Numbered from the stretch's first letter, positions 33,284 through 47,500 are shown. The stretch is DNA of 64,000 bases from Anthopleura xanthogrammica (GCA_964019055.1 OZ025221.1:4914968-4978967); one strand, 5' to 3'. Numbers and translations are program-made. The notes: a model not told the origin generated them from the sequence alone.

Positions 33284-34867
33284 ATGAAGCATCTCCTTGG
33301 CATTACCATCTACATTGTAGTGTACGTCTTGTCAGTCTACAATCGAGTTGTCCAGTCTTCAGGTTGTCCGTGCAGGGCAACGCTTTCATTGGAAGATGTA
33401 ATAGCCAATCACGTCTTGCGTGGTCACGTGATTTCTACCACACCAGTAGCGGACATCGGGCATTGTTTTCACCTGTGTGTCTATAGCAACATGGCGTGCA
33501 AGTCTTTTAATGTTTGGAAGAGAGAGCTGGTCGGCGGATTTTGGTGTGAGCTGAATGAACAGAACAAGGATGTTGACCGACATGCACTCATAGCGATCGT
33601 TGGAAGAGATTACTATGAAGTGAATAGTAGAATGCTAGCAAAGGTAATATGAAATATGAAATGGTCTCCTTGCTCTCCTCTCCTCTCCTTTCTTCTATGT
33701 TCTGCTCAACCCTTGCCCTGTCATTCCCGCCCTTTCTCGTCTCGTGTTCTCCCATTCTCTCTCCTCTAGACGCTCCCTGCGAAAAACGAAACCAAATAGC
33801 CAATGTGCATGAGTTCGACATTTTAGCACAAAGCATGATTGGAACGTGAGTCCTTAAGCTTTTTTGCCTCCTCTATAAAAATTCATCTGACAATTTTTCC
33901 TCCAACATTTTCTATGGAAATAAAAGTATTTCAACAGACGAAAATAACAGAGCAATTTGTTTCTGCGGATTGCTCCTTTGATTTCCCTGTTCCATTTTTA
34001 CAGGACTCGCTTTCCCAGGAATCCCTGCTGTGAGGGAGCCTCTCAACCAAGAGTACACCTTGCAATTCAGTTTCCGAACTTAAAATTTCGTTCTACCTTA
34101 AAAACGTTCTACCTTTTTCCTTTTTCCAGCCGCATTACTTCAAGGATTGTAACTGCAAACACTACATCGAGTTTACTTGCGAATGTCAAGATGGTTACCT
34201 TGGTAACCAGTGTGACAAGAAGGCTCGGTCATGCCAGGATTATCTTCGCTTCAGGCAAAGCTACTCATCCGGTATTTATGTGGTATTTGATGGTAACGAT
34301 ACCTTGTTCTCTGTCTACTGCGACATGGATGCTGCAAACTTGTCAGCCTGGACGCTGGTTCTGTCATATGCCTTGCAGTACAATACCGACTTCAATTCAA
34401 CTCCATTCTTCGTGGATAACCCCTTGGATGAAGACAATCCAAACTGGTCTTTCTACAGGCTCTCGCTTTCTAGAATGTACTCCATTCGTTCCTCTTCAGA
34501 TTTCTGGCGAGTCTCGTGCAACTACACGACGTACGGCATAGACAAACGCGACTATGCCGTAGCAAGATGGACAGACATTGATCTCCTCTCCGTCGATGAC
34601 AGCGGCTGCTACAGATTTTCTTACATCGACATCCGGGGATCTCACTGCTTTAACTGTACCACGTGGATTCACCAGGGTTTACTAAGGTCCCGTATGTTTC
34701 TTGTAGCTGCTTGTTATGGACAGAGGCAAGGATGTGATCTAGTGGCTACACCAGGTTCCAGTCTTTTTGAGGAAAGCTTCGGATACTACACGAGTATTAG
34801 CCGTCAGTTCAGATGTACAGCGGATGCTAACTCGACAACGGAGTTCTGGTTTGGAGGGAAAATATAA
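33284..34867 (+). CDS. Secreted PAN/apple-EGF-fibrinogen-like protein (2 exons, 365 aa)
   Basis: Exons 33284-33643 and 34130-34867 join in phase 0. Residues 1-27 are a hydrophobic signal peptide or anchor. Residues 28-112 look like a PAN/apple module, with cysteines at 61, 65, 72 and 88 and the KSFNVW core. Residues 127-148 are EGF-like (CECQDGYLGNQC). From about 155 the sequence resembles the start of a fibrinogen-related domain (SSGIYVVFDG...FSVYCDMD...WTLV), but the rest diverges from the canonical calcium and ligand-binding half. Expected to be extracellular or surface-bound, with a recognition or adhesion role by family analogy; the ligand is unknown. The ATG was chosen as the first before the hydrophobic segment. 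The ORF extends further upstream in frame, but that stretch is not protein-like. Confidence 0.82.
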
Positions 34868-36720
34868 CGAAGAAATAATCACAAAAGAAACACTGTGAAC
34901 AGGAAAGCTTAGAAATGTTTTTCAAAAAGTTCTTCCCTCCTGGTTCTATTTTCACGTATCTTCGAATTCCTTCTACGTTCGCATACCAAGCTAGCTATTC
35001 CCTAAGTTTCTCTATCGTTTATTCTGGAGACACACCGTTGCCATGGCCAAACTCTCACTTAGCAACACTTCACCCCCTGAGCGACTCTCGGAGAAGACTA
35101 GCGAAATTATCTTGGAAGTCTGCGAACTGCTTCAGCCGAAAAAAAGCATTTTTACAGCCCCAAACTCGGATGTACAGCGGATGGTATCTCGCCCCAACTC
35201 TTAAAGCTTGCTGAAAAGCAGATGACATCCGTCTGATTGTCATTTGTGAGCTATTCTTTTGACAATCTAGTCATATCATGTCGGTAAAAATTCAGGTGCT
35301 TTTAAAGTAATCGATCGTAATTGATTTCTCAAGATTTTTCGGTCCTTTGCCGACACTTTGCATTTTCACGTCGTTCCTCGATAAATATTTGGCTTTACTT
35401 CAAATAAATCAAAGTGAAATATCAATAGATAAGGACATACTCTTCCTTATAGTGGGACATTTTACCTAGAAAAACAATCAATTATTTTTCTTTCAATTTT
35501 TTTTCAGTTTCCTTGGATGTAGATTAATGTAATTGTAATGACAGATATACCAACCGTTTTATTTTCATCAATGCACGCTTATCAGCCAATCAAGGCGTTC
35601 GTAAGTGTGCTATACCGTCCAATATAAAAATGGCGGTAATCCCGAAGAAACTTGAAACGACGTCATAAATCATACCAATAATTAATTATATTCAAAAAAT
35701 CTTATTTTCAATGGAGGTTTTCCCCGATTACGTGTTAGTCGTCCATCCAGCATGTGTTTGGAGAAATCCTTTGGATTACGTTTCGTGCACCAATCAACGC
35801 CGCTGGACACTTAAGAGGTGGCATGGTGTCAGCGGGTCAGCGGTCACCTGCAACAAACATTCACCTCAAACCACTGGCAGCCATGTTTTCTTGAACGAAT
35901 TTACTAAAAAATCTTTTTTCTTTTCTTTGCGCTTTTTTGTGATTAATAAACAGCTCAAAAATGTAATGATAATAATAATATGTATATAATAAATAAACTT
36001 CTGCTGGGAATTAATTTGAACAGGTTTTTTTTAGGTTAATTTAGAGTGCAAATTCTTCGCAGTTTACACTAAAAGTTTAGCTTTTGCAACCTGGTGAAAT
36101 TGGAAAAACAAAATGTCAATCCTGCTTTTAGTCCTTTTATTGGTCATTTTCTTCATTATTGGGAACACAATTCACTTATTATATTCCATTCGCTATATGA
36201 GTTATAATTTCAATTCCAGCGTTTCAAGTTTCAGCAAAGTCGGTGAAGCACTTCTTACTCACAGTCGAACCGAATAAACAGAATGCTTAGCTTGTTTTTC
36301 CCACCAACATAACCACAAATTAACGTGGTTAAAACCTCTCGAAATCATCCTCTTTTTTACTCGAACCATTCGAGACGATGTTTTAGCTATCCGAAAAAAA
36401 ATATGAAACAGAAACAAGAGGATATTCATCGCTTATTTTTGCAGTAATTTTTTTTGCTTTGAAATCAAATGAAAGCCGGTTTGGAGATAAACAGTTGTGG
36501 CCGGAGACGAGTACACGAGAAGTGTCTATCTTATCTTACTTAGTAATGGGAAATATGTTAATAACCAAATACCTGAAAAACCGGTAAAATAGGAATCATG
36601 CAGTGAAGATGCCCAATAATTTCGTCAACATGAGTTTTGCTCGACAATTTAGGCTAGCAGTCTGATGCAAAATACTCAAAGGTTGAAGTTCTTGAACACA
36701 ACCGAACAGTCGAAGCCGAT
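34868..36720. other. Intergenic, no gene assigned
   Basis: AT-rich. A 53-codon ORF at 35043-35204 (starting MAKLSLSNTSPPERL) is open but matches no family I know. The rest shows no coding signal. It should contain the 3' UTR of the PAN gene and the promoter of the SLC16 gene. Confidence 0.45.
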
Positions 36721-39700
36721 ATGAAGAAAGTCGTGGTGAAGTGTAATGAAAAAATTCCATTTCAGTGCAGTTCAAAGCCAAGCTGTATCGCTGTACGAAT
36801 CCAATCGCGATTGACTTTATCAAACCTACATGAGCAGGATTCTAGTTGGTCTTGGGTGGTATGTTTCTGTGCAGCGATAGCTAACATCATTGTCGTTGGA
36901 CTATCGTACAGTTATGGCATTCTTTTCCCGGTTTTATTGGAATATTTCAAGCTGGATAGAGCAACAACAGGTACATTGAATCTAAACATAAACATTTTAC
37001 GCTTTTTCGTCAACAAAAATGAAAAATAACCAAGTTTTTATTAGAAAAAAATAATGTTTTTGATTTCAAATGACAAACAAAACACTCAAATTTATTTTAT
37101 TTTTTAATATACTTGTTAGCATTAAGTTTTGGATTTATAAATTCATTTTTATGAGATAGTATTTATAGCTCAGACCTGTTGTTGTCATGTTTTCTATAAT
37201 CCTTATGCGCTGCTTACATTTATCTAAAGTTTATTGTATAGCATTCAAGTCTTTGTACAGGATATTTAATTTTTAATTTAAGCTTTGCAATTGATTTTGT
37301 TTACCCATTTTAATTCATTTTAATCCATTTAGTTGACTTCACAAAAAATTTAGTAACCGGCTTTTTAATTCCAGCAATTTCTACTAGCTTTTATTAATAA
37401 TTGACTTATTGAATATCTCATGTTTTTTTTAGCTATATCATATAAATAAAATGATTGAATTGTAACGATAGCGTACAGCAACAATTTGAAATATTTTGAG
37501 AGATGCTCTTTCTCGGGTATAAAAGTATTTCAGTGATCATAGGAAATATGAGAGCAATGACACACAGATATAAATTACAGCTCATTTCTAAGTTCTAAAG
37601 TAATATGCGAAGACATTTTTGAAAGTGTTGAAATATACCTAAAAAGTTTGAGTAAAAAAAATTAAATCAAATTTTTTGGGAGGGCAAACAGCTGTCCCAT
37701 GCACAAGAACGCTATGTTGGATGATAAAAGACATAACAGGTCATCCAATATGAGGGCGATGACGTCATATGGTTCATCAAAGACGTGTCTAATAATCATT
37801 TATTCTTTTCTCTTAGCTTGGGTTGGCTCTGCTTTTTCGGCTGCTTCGTTTTTATTTGGACCTTTGGCAGCGAATCTCTGTAACCGCTATGGCTGCCGTT
37901 GGACGGCCATTTCTGGAGCCGTTCTCTGCGTACTAGGCCTTCTTCTCACGTCCCAGGCCCCAAGCATCTATACGATGTTTATTAGCTTCAGTTTAGTAGT
38001 TGGATTTGGTTGCTGTTGTGTTTATACCGCTTGTTTCGTCATCGTCCCGAGAGTATTCCAGAAAAGACGGTCTGTTGCCGTTGGAATGATTTCCTTGGGG
38101 CCTAGTGGGGGTGTCATGGTGATGGCTCCGGTCATGCAGTGTCTGGTTGATAGTTTCGGTTGGAGAAAGACCTTTCTTATACTTGCTGGAATAACCGGTT
38201 TTACTTGTTTTTTGTGCTGTACGTTTGATTCCAACACGTTAAAGGATGTACGGGAATCGAATGTGTCGTTGAACCAGATCAATGAAGTCTCTGACGATGG
38301 GCTGGACACTTCGATATTCAAAAACAAACGATACAATGTTCTTCTTGTAACTAGTTTTATACTTTTCCTTGGGCTCCACAACGTGCAAGTTTATCTGGTA
38401 AGTTGGCACTATCCTCCGTCCCTCCCTACCGCCTCCCCTTTCCCTTCCTACCTTCCTCCTTCCCAACCTCTCTATCTTCTCCCTCCCTACTTACTATTTC
38501 CCTACCAACCTCCTTACCTTCCTCCTTTTCTCCGTCCCCACATCCACCTACCTACCTACCTACACAGACACGCCCTCTCTCCCTCTCTTCCTCTCTCCCA
38601 GTCTCTCTCCCTACCTTCCCAGACCTACCTATCTACCATTTAAAACCTATCCAACGACCAACTACCAACCTATCTCTTCTAATCAACTAACATATATACT
38701 GAATTCTAAGCATGTAAAGTATCGATTGTCTCAGTACCTTTTTTGAAGGTTGCATTTCTGATAATGATTTATCTATTTCTTTTTAGATTGAATTTAGTGG
38801 CACCCTCAACATAAATGCTAACGATGCATCCATACTATATTTCTACATTGGAGTCTTCTCCACAATCAGTAGATCATCATCGGGTTATATCTGTGATGTC
38901 AGTCGAATAAACCCCGTCTTTTTCGTCATCACAGGAACAACTATAGCAGGAACTTCAATCATCTTGCTATCTCATACAACTACTTACATTCATCTCCTTA
39001 TATTTTCTGGTTTTTATGGATATAGCGAAGGTCTACTATGCGTGGTTTCTGGGATATTACTCTTGAATTCTGTCTCGAGAAAGCAACGTGGTTTCGCCTA
39101 TGGCGTGTATTTATCTTCAACTGCTGTTCCTTTTGCAGCTGCTCCTCCTTTCATAGGTAAGCCTCTTATCCACAGGAAGCCCAGGCTCTGTATCTATCAC
39201 GGTAGCCGTTATACAGCTATTTCGGTGAAGGTTTTGTTGCATGTAGCATGTTGCATACCAAGCCTGAAATGCGATATGGAATTTTCCCCGCAAACTTTGT
39301 CTGCACATATCATACAGGTTCTTCCAGCATATTTTCTTCTGTGCTGACATTATTTACATATGAATATAACGGATGTAATACATATCAAGGTGGTAATTAA
39401 GTAACATGCAGCAACCTTCACCAATCTTTTTTGAAATAGCTGTATACCCTGAATTTTTCACATAATAAGCAGATGAACATTCTCACAAACGTTTGGCTAC
39501 ACAGATACAGAGCTTCGGTTGCGTGTGACTTATCCACTAAAGAAAATTGGATTTGTCTTGATTTCAAACATTAGTGACAAGCACGTCTCGCGTTGAATTG
39601 TGGGCCTAAATTTAAGTAGTCAAACGAAGTATGGCGGAGGTTTTTTTTTCATTTTGAGATGTGATAACCGCTTTCCAAAGAATCGTGGGCGAGCATGAGA

Positions 39701-40111
39701 TTGAGGCAATTTTAGTAAAAAAGGATTTCTTTGTATACGTTTTTGCCGGAATTGGCTTCGCTCTCATTGTCGCGGTCCGCAATACTTTTGCTCCTCGAAA
39801 CATATGACTTCAACACAATGAGCGCGTGCGCATTAGAAAAGGAAAATCCATCAAACGTCCTAAATAAACTTAGAATATTTCTTATATTTTCTGCAGGTTT
39901 TCTGGTCGATACTTTTGGTACTTATTCTCCTGGATTTTACTTCAGTGGTATATGTGTTATTGTGAGTGGATTCTGTGCTTTGCCTTTACTTTTCGTCGAT
40001 ACAACAAATAACAAAGCAGAACGTGTAGACAGTACCAGCAGTTCTTCCGCTTCGACAGTGGACACATGTGTAGAGTATAAGCCAGTGGTCGAGAAAATGA
40101 CAGTGGTATAG
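36721..40111 (+). CDS. SLC16 monocarboxylate-transporter-like MFS protein (4 exons, 471 aa)
   Basis: Exons 36721-36970, 37817-38397, 38787-39156 and 39897-40111 keep phase throughout. The product is a 12-helix major facilitator of the plasma membrane. SLC16 members move lactate, pyruvate, ketone bodies, aromatic amino acids or thyroid hormone; the substrate here is unclear. Visible: the start of TM1 as DSSWSWVVCFCAAIAN (SLC16 consensus DGGWGW), AWVGSAFSAASFLFGPLAA, RYGCRWTAISGAVLCVLG, the RRSVAVGMISLGPSGG region, and FLVDTFGTYSPGFYFSG late in the second half. The loop between halves (about residues 230-255) is hydrophilic. The C-tail is short, and its last residues are encoded by the first unit of a minisatellite (40065-40440). 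ATG 36721 is the first in frame; a cytosolic N-terminus of about 38 residues follows. Confidence 0.88.
38410..38640. repeat. Pyrimidine-rich tract in SLC16 intron 2
   Basis: CCTCC/CCTAC/TCTCTCCC-rich sequence directly after the exon 2 donor, including ACCTACCTACCTAC near 38550. The plus-strand ORF that crosses the donor encodes only Pro/Ser/Leu low-complexity sequence and is not coding. Confidence 0.85.
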
Positions 40112-40440
40112 ACACCCATAGACATCCAGATATGCCAGGACACCCAGACAGTAATATATGGAGACATGTGTGGAGTATAAATCAGTAGTCGAGAAAATGA
40201 CAGTGGTATAGACACCCTTTAACACCCAGATATGGACACCCAGACAGTAATATATGGAGACATGTGTGGAGTATAAATCAGTAGTCGAGAAAATGACAGT
40301 GGTATATATAGACACCCATTGACACCCAGATGTGGACACCCAGACAGTAATCATATGGGAACATGCGTATAGAGCCTTGATAAACGAATGGTCCAGAAAA
40401 TGACAGTGGTATAGACAGACACCCACACTCAGACATTAAT
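40065..40440. repeat. Minisatellite grown from the SLC16 last exon
   Basis: Four imperfect copies of a unit of about 90-100 bases. It contains ACATGTGTGGAGTATAA, CAGTAGTCGAGAAAATGACAGTGGTATAG and ACACCCAGACAGTAATATATGG. The first copy (about 40065-40111) is the end of the coding exon, including the stop codon. Later copies carry the same coding-derived sequence without a reading role. Confidence 0.88.
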
Positions 40441-41502
40441 TGTTATCAGTTCCCTAGGGAGAATGATCTGGATATTTAGTTTCATTTAGCAAACGTTTAA
40501 GGATCCAATTTTGAGGATGAATAGCTAATATGCTAAAATATTTTCCTCTTTAGGAAATTAATCTTATTCTTTATTTTTAGGCTTTCTATTAATTATTTAT
40601 TAAGGATTTCAAGCAAGAAATTTATATATTTTGGAGGAGAGGGGAGGCTGAGGCTGGTTTAGTCTCAGTATTGCAGCGAGGCAGTTTCAGAACATTATTC
40701 AGATTTATTTGCACCTCGTAGCCTCAATTGGACGTGAGTTTCTATGCGAAAAAGGGGTCAATATCCTTCCGGGGAGGGGGAGGGGGAGGGGGAGGGGGAG
40801 GGGGGAGCTCAGTAATGTCACCACGTATCTCTATCAGATAGGGGACTTAGTAGATGTCTTTGTAAGAACTATGAAAAGAGGAGAGAAAAAAATAAAAATA
40901 ACTTGCAGCAGTTAAATCACATGGAATACGAATTATGACTGAACTTTGTTGTAGTCTCTATGGCAACAGTTGTTGTAGTCTCTATTCGGTTACAGATAAG
41001 GTTAAGCGAAGTTATTCTCATGGTTTCCATGGCAGCAGAGGTGACATTCCTTCGGAGATTCGGTTTCAGGAAAGTGAAGTTATTCTAACATTGAACTTAA
41101 GCGATAAGAGTAACTGTTGTTAGAGGATAACATATCTTATTGATAACGCTCATGAACTCAACTTTAACCCTCCCTTAAGACTAGTATTAGTGTTCCAGCA
41201 AAAATCTCTCGTGATTGGTCAATCCCTTGGTCATAATACCAGTAGGAATCAGTTATTAACCTAATGCTGATCTCTGATTGGCCCCCCAGCACTTGTTATC
41301 AATTTGTTAATATTATAGATGTCCTTCGAGTGACAGATTGGAGCAAAGTGATTAACTTGTCAATCAAAAGTTACCTAGAATACACACTAAGAATACGGTA
41401 TAAACAGATGAGAATGCCAAACTGTAAAAGCCATGACATGAAAACTATAACTCAGCTATTTTCTCAAGCAAACAGGCAAACGTACGGTTTGTCTTGGTGA
41501 GA
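40112..41502. other. Intergenic between SLC16 and the ammonium transporter gene
   Basis: After the minisatellite the region is AT-rich, with one GGGGAGGGGGAGGGG tract (about 40771-40806) that could form a G-quadruplex. A short local duplication of TTGTTGTAGTCTCTAT lies near 40950-40990. No coding exon is supported. The promoter of the AMT gene should lie just before 41503. Confidence 0.5.
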
Positions 41503-44500
41503 ATGGATTGTAGCGGGAAAGACACCATACAAACTGCTTCTCTTTCGATAACAACAGCGTTCGTGACTTTCCAGGTAAGCTATAATTTCTCTAGAATCGT
41601 TTCTGTAGTTCTAAAGTACTTCGTTATCCAAACACAGACGATAATTATATCATAACAGCCGGTTATTCCTACGAAGTTGAGTCGATAATTGTTTTGTTCT
41701 GTACTGTTCTCTTGACAACATGGTTCAAGTGTGTCCTGACTTCGCTCACAGTTCAACCGTCTTCAAAAGTACAATGAACACATTAACTAGAACTATAAAT
41801 CCATTGAAGACTGTAATGGGTATCTTTTCTCGTTTGTATACACGTAATTATATTATTAACCTCGATTTATTGGAAACTCAAGAGAGAATCAAAATAATCA
41901 ACTTAAAATGTTTTCACTCGCTGTACACAAACTTATAAATCACATGTAAATCCGGTTTTTTTTTTGTATGCTAAGGAATTAAGGACTTAGAAATATTTTT
42001 GCTTACAAACTACACAGCGAGTTTCTTTGGAAAAACATCCATGACGAACGATTTTTTTATATTTCCACTTTTCAATGTAACATTTCTGAATGTTTCTCGT
42101 TTGGTTCTAGCAAACGCTCATGAGTGAATTCAATGCAACTTTTCATAATTTTATATCTTATCTAAAGATTTGTGGTTTCACTACTTTTCAGTTACTTCAT
42201 AACGATAACTTCACACCAAATAATCGTAAAATTTAAGTGTTAGATGGTTAATTTAAATCATTTACTCGTCACGCGAGCAGTTTTACACAAAGATGGTGTG
42301 CAAAATGCCTGTCACAATCGTTTATTCGAGTTTTCATATCCAATCTCTATTATTTGTTTATCTTCAAGGTCTTGTCTGTTTTTATTTGTCACCGAGGCAT
42401 TCAGCTTTGAATTTCTTCTTGAGTTGATACAAAAGCCAGACATTCTTGACACTTTGTCCAAGTTTGTACTTCCTTCACGTTTAATTCGATTACCGAGCCA
42501 CATTTGTAACTTAAGATTCACATAATCACAATTAAATTTCAGAAGCCGAGAATAAACTCGTGAGTTGGGGGGAAAAATCAGATCAAATCCAGAGGTTAAG
42601 TGGTTCTAAGCCGAGAATTAGGACACATCTTGTAAATCACTTGTTTTCTGTCTTATCGGTGGTGCCTTTAAATTCTCTCAATTTGTTTTTGCACGATAAA
42701 TTTAATGGGGGTCTTAAGACGGACATGCCTGTGGTGATGATATATCACATACATGGGGCCAGCAAGGGTTAAATAATAGCAGATGTGGGGCTTTCGAAAT
42801 GATCTGAATGATAGGTTGAGCTACAATGGACGTTTTTGCTATAACGAACATTTTCGACATTTTCGAAATTTCGTGCTGTTGGAACACAATATGTGCGAAT
42901 TCTTTTGTGATTTTGTGTGTTTAGAAAGGATGGTACCATTAGTAATGAAAACTAGAGTATTATAAATGTGGCATTGCTCGTGTGAAACGCTGATTCAGTC
43001 TAATTATTTTTACCAATACTACCATCATTTCTAAACAACAAAATCACAATAGTTGCTCCATTGTTTCCCCGGAGCCTCGTCTTGAATTGCTTTGTGCGTA
43101 ATCACTCAACTATAATATCGAAAGTGGGCTATTGAGGTTATCCCTATCAAGAATATCCCCTAAAAAAAACCCCAGTCATGCATCTCTATAGACTCTCCAC
43201 AAGTTATACTCTGTGTTGCATACCGTTTCTTTCAGGTTTTAGGATTAGCCCTCTATCAAGCAGGTGCTCTCCATCTCAAGTCCATAAATAACATTCTCCT
43301 CCAAGCCCTTATAAATATTGCTCTTGGCTCATTATTGTGGTACAGTGTTGGATATTCTTTGGTGTTTGGCTCCTCACAAGAGGTAGTGATAGAACACTTT
43401 CACTTTCGTAATTCCCTTCGCAGTTAACTGTTCATTTGACCTTTATTGATGGACACTTCGACGATAAGGCGGCCATCTTGGTAGGGGGCAAATATACAAA
43501 ACTTTGTTACAGTAATGGCGTCGATTAACATTAACAGTTCACCATAAGACAATTTGACAAGAAATGAATTAAGAAGATGAACATGAAAGAAAGACAAATA
43601 AACGAAACTCTCTATTTTATCCGCCATCTTTGTTTTGCTTTGCCCCCTGGACGCCCAATAATGCCTTGCGGCTCAAGATGTAAAAATAATGACTGATACT
43701 ACGTAGAAAAATGAAGTGGTTGTCAGTTACCCAGCATGATAGGGCCAGAGAGAGCCACGGGTTTTTTCCTCCATCAGATCCTACGTATATCTTACGCGTA
43801 CACGTTCCTTTTCATTAATTCAGATTCAAGATGGCCGCCGTATCGTCAAAGTAGTCCATGACGGATTTTTCAGACAGTGAATTCATAGTTGCAATAATAT
43901 GTTTTTCTTTTGTTCACAGGGTTTTATAGGAAATCCCGACAAGGCCTTTTTCATCGACGTTTCTCCATTTAACTGTTCTACGCATGCTCAAAACGTGCCC
44001 AGTATTCTGTTCGCAGCCTTTGAAATGACGATTGCTGTGTGCGCACCATTTATGGTCATAGCGCCATGGTAAGCAAAGGTCATGTACACCATATATGGTC
44101 ATAGCACCATGGTCATGTACACCATATATGGTCATAGCACCATGGTCATGTACACCATATATGGTCATAGCACCATGGTCATGTACGCCATATATGTTTT
44201 TATCCCACACCATAGAAAATACAGCCAATCAGAATGCAGGAAAACCGTTGTATATTCGTCGGTATTTCACTCTTCCTTCCCATCATGCAATGCTCGTTGA
44301 ATCTACGCATTCATATTTTCTATGGTGTGGAATAAAATGGTTATACAATGGTTTCTCGTGGCATACCGTGGATATCCCACTCGTCACTTGTATTTTCTTT
44401 GTATATACACTCGTCTAAAGGCTCGTGTGTATACTAGAAACTACAAGTGACTCGTATGATATTCCACAGTATGCCACTCGAAACCATTGTATAACTAGTA

Positions 44501-47500
44501 TATAGCACCTTAAAGTATGTGTTATATACAAAATAATAATAATAATGTATTATTGATTATTACTAATTTTCAGGACAGAACACATCAGCATAATTGGTTC
44601 AATGGTGAGTCACAACTTTATTAACTTTCATAAAAATCCTTAGTCACGTTAGGCAGACTTTCTGTTGGCTCTGAAGAGAATTATGACTTAAGATTTCAAT
44701 GGAACCTTTCCTCAAATCTTTTCACTTAAGGCCAGGGAAGCTCATTGTAATGAAAATTTGAAAATCTGAAAATTTCTGTAAAGAACGAACTAAGCTCTGA
44801 AAACATGTCCTTACCATGTTCGTCTATCCATTTATTCTACACAGGCTCTTTTTATTCTCTGGCCCATTACAGTCTATTACCCCATATCTCATTGGATAAG
44901 AGGTGCAGGCTGGTTGACTCGATTACATGTTCTGGATTATGCTGGGAGTCTAACAGTCCATACTAGTGCTGGTAAGCGGTTAGTCTAGACTATACACGCA
45001 TCAAGAAACCCGCGCTGCTGCTCAATGCGCATGCTCAGGGGATTAAAAAGTGGGATAAAATTTGTAAAATATGCTATATTTTAGTTGTATCTTCCTTCTC
45101 AAGTACAATTTTCACTAAATTTTCAAGATCGCGTACCGTTAAGCGAATTCTGAATCAAATATACCGAAAAATTGCACATTATACAAAACATTATCCTACT
45201 TTTTAATCCCCTGAGCATGCGCATTGAGCAGCAGCGCGGAACTCTTGATGCGTCTATTGAGAGCCGATTTAGAAATATGTCTGTTTGCTTTGGGTTTAAT
45301 ATAATGCTTTTCCTTTTCAGACCACGTCTTCTTCTGAGTATTCTTTCTTTCTTTAGCAGTAAAACTTGAGAACAGGGATGGTGGCTACCGAAAATAATTC
45401 CACCTACTTCTTTGGATACCTGTTAAAATATTCCATACTGCTCCGTGGGTGTTAATATTGATTATTTCTCCATACATGCAAAATCAAACAGACAGATACC
45501 TTCATGTTTGCGAATTGACTTTTACTTTGGAGATATCTGAGGACAAAATCCAGGTTGTAATTATAGAGGTTGTTGGGTACCGGTTAACCTCACCCCTCGG
45601 CCTCCACTAAAATTACTTTGGCCTTCTCTCTAAAGAAGTCTCTCATGCTTCATTTTTTTTAGGAACCGCAGGAGCCGTGTTTACTAGGATGTTAAAGTCT
45701 CACATACCGACTCGTGATGCCGACTCCAAGGCGTCACATTACCATGGAGGCGCGCATCATCACTTAATGTTCATTGGTGGGTCGCTGATAATCATTATTG
45801 GATGGTGAGTGAGCAACAAAACTAACTGACCAAGATAGTTGTCAATCGATAGAGGCAGACAAACCGGCCGTATGTCGGCCACAAACGGCCAATATGAAGA
45901 GATGGCCGTATTGAAATGGTGATAGATGTAAGCTTAGCCTAGTTAATGTCAGATTACACCCGTTATAGGAAGTGCTGCGAGGGGTCTCTAGTTCGGTTCA
46001 AAAAGGTGGTTGGAGTAGGCAGGGTTCGTTTTAGGTAGGTCACTACTTATAATTAGTGCGCAGTAACAGACCTCTTTACCTTGGGCGTAATGTTTTCCCA
46101 TTTCAAACCACGTGTCATTCTCATGAGAATAAAATTATTTGTTTGCAGTTGTATTATATTCATATTCATATAAGGAATAACAAGAACTCAAGGTAAAACG
46201 GTCTATAAATTAATTGAAGTTAATTGATTGACACTTGTAGGTCCCTTTTCAACATCTGTACAGTCCAGATGGTCCAGAACGCTAGTGTTGGGCTTGCTGT
46301 GGTGAATACTCAGTTGTCATCATGTGCCTCGTGTCTGTGCTGGGTTCTTGTCTTCACTATTGGCTCCAGGCAGTGTCTTTATTCTGATATGCTCACTGGG
46401 ATTATAGCTGGCATTATAGGTAAGGCCCCGATATTTATATTTGCGCCTGTGTGCTTTGTGGGCAGCGGTTTCATACGTGACTTTTCTGTAGTCTTCCTCG
46501 GCCACTTTTATGGACTTTGAAAACTTTTTTTAGCTTCATAATTTCCTTTGTCGGTGAAAATACTATTTTCAAAAACTATCTTTCTTCAGTGAGATTTTTG
46601 ATAATCTTGTGTTGTCGTGTCTTCCCAGGTGTCAGTGCGGCGCCAGCATCCCTTCATGCCTGGGCCTCCATCTTGACCGGAATACTGGTTGGTGTGACGT
46701 CATCTCTCGTTCTGACATGTGCTCGACGATACTTTCCTTCCTGGACAAACGGAAGTCAAGTCGATGTCATATACTCTCACGGTATCCCAGGATTCCTTGG
46801 GGCATTAGCTGGTAAGTATTTAGGACTTTCCACAGATGTCGTCATTTCCGGTCAGTGAAATTTTTACCTTTTGAAGGGCAATTTGTCAATGGAATTTAAA
46901 GCTAAAAGAATGATTGATCGAGCACGATGATCAGAGATTGCCATTCAATTCATACTAGTGATGATTATTAAGCGATTGCTCGCTCATATTTTGGGTATTT
47001 TTTCATATCAGCTGGCTTATTCGCCAACCCTATCCTAGACGCCCGCCATCACCGAGGAGCTTTCTACTCCAACGGAAAACAACTTGGTGTCCAGCTTCTT
47101 GCAGTAGTCATTGTAGTATTATGGACAGCGGTCTGCACCTATCTTATCACGTGGTTCATCCATTTAACGGTAATACGTCATTCAGTATGTAACATACATC
47201 GACTCTATTACAAGCCCCCTGTATGTAACACTGCTCCTATTTGTATAACAGTGCTGTTTGTTTATTTCAGGTAGGATTTAACATAACGCACTCCGCAGCT
47301 GTGGACGTCGCCCTTCCTGGTCAGTCATCGTCCAGTAAGCTTCACAGTCAGTTTCTCCGACGAGAAAAGCTTTTTTCTGCAGCGATAACTGGGCAGGTGA
47401 GAGATTTAGAAGATCTGGCAGCTAAGCATGCGAACTTTGGGACCAAGGACTTTGACAAGCGAACAGTTCTGTAAGTAAATGGACTAAGTAAATGAAGGTG

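Noticed and set aside
35043..35204. 53-codon ORF 3' of the PAN-domain gene
   Set aside because: Open and not low-complexity, but short, unrecognised and without context. Kept only as a note.
38403..38690. Pro/Ser-rich plus-strand ORFs after SLC16 exon 2
   Set aside because: These are intronic pyrimidine-rich repeat read in frame; the exon ends at the GTAAGT donor at 38398.
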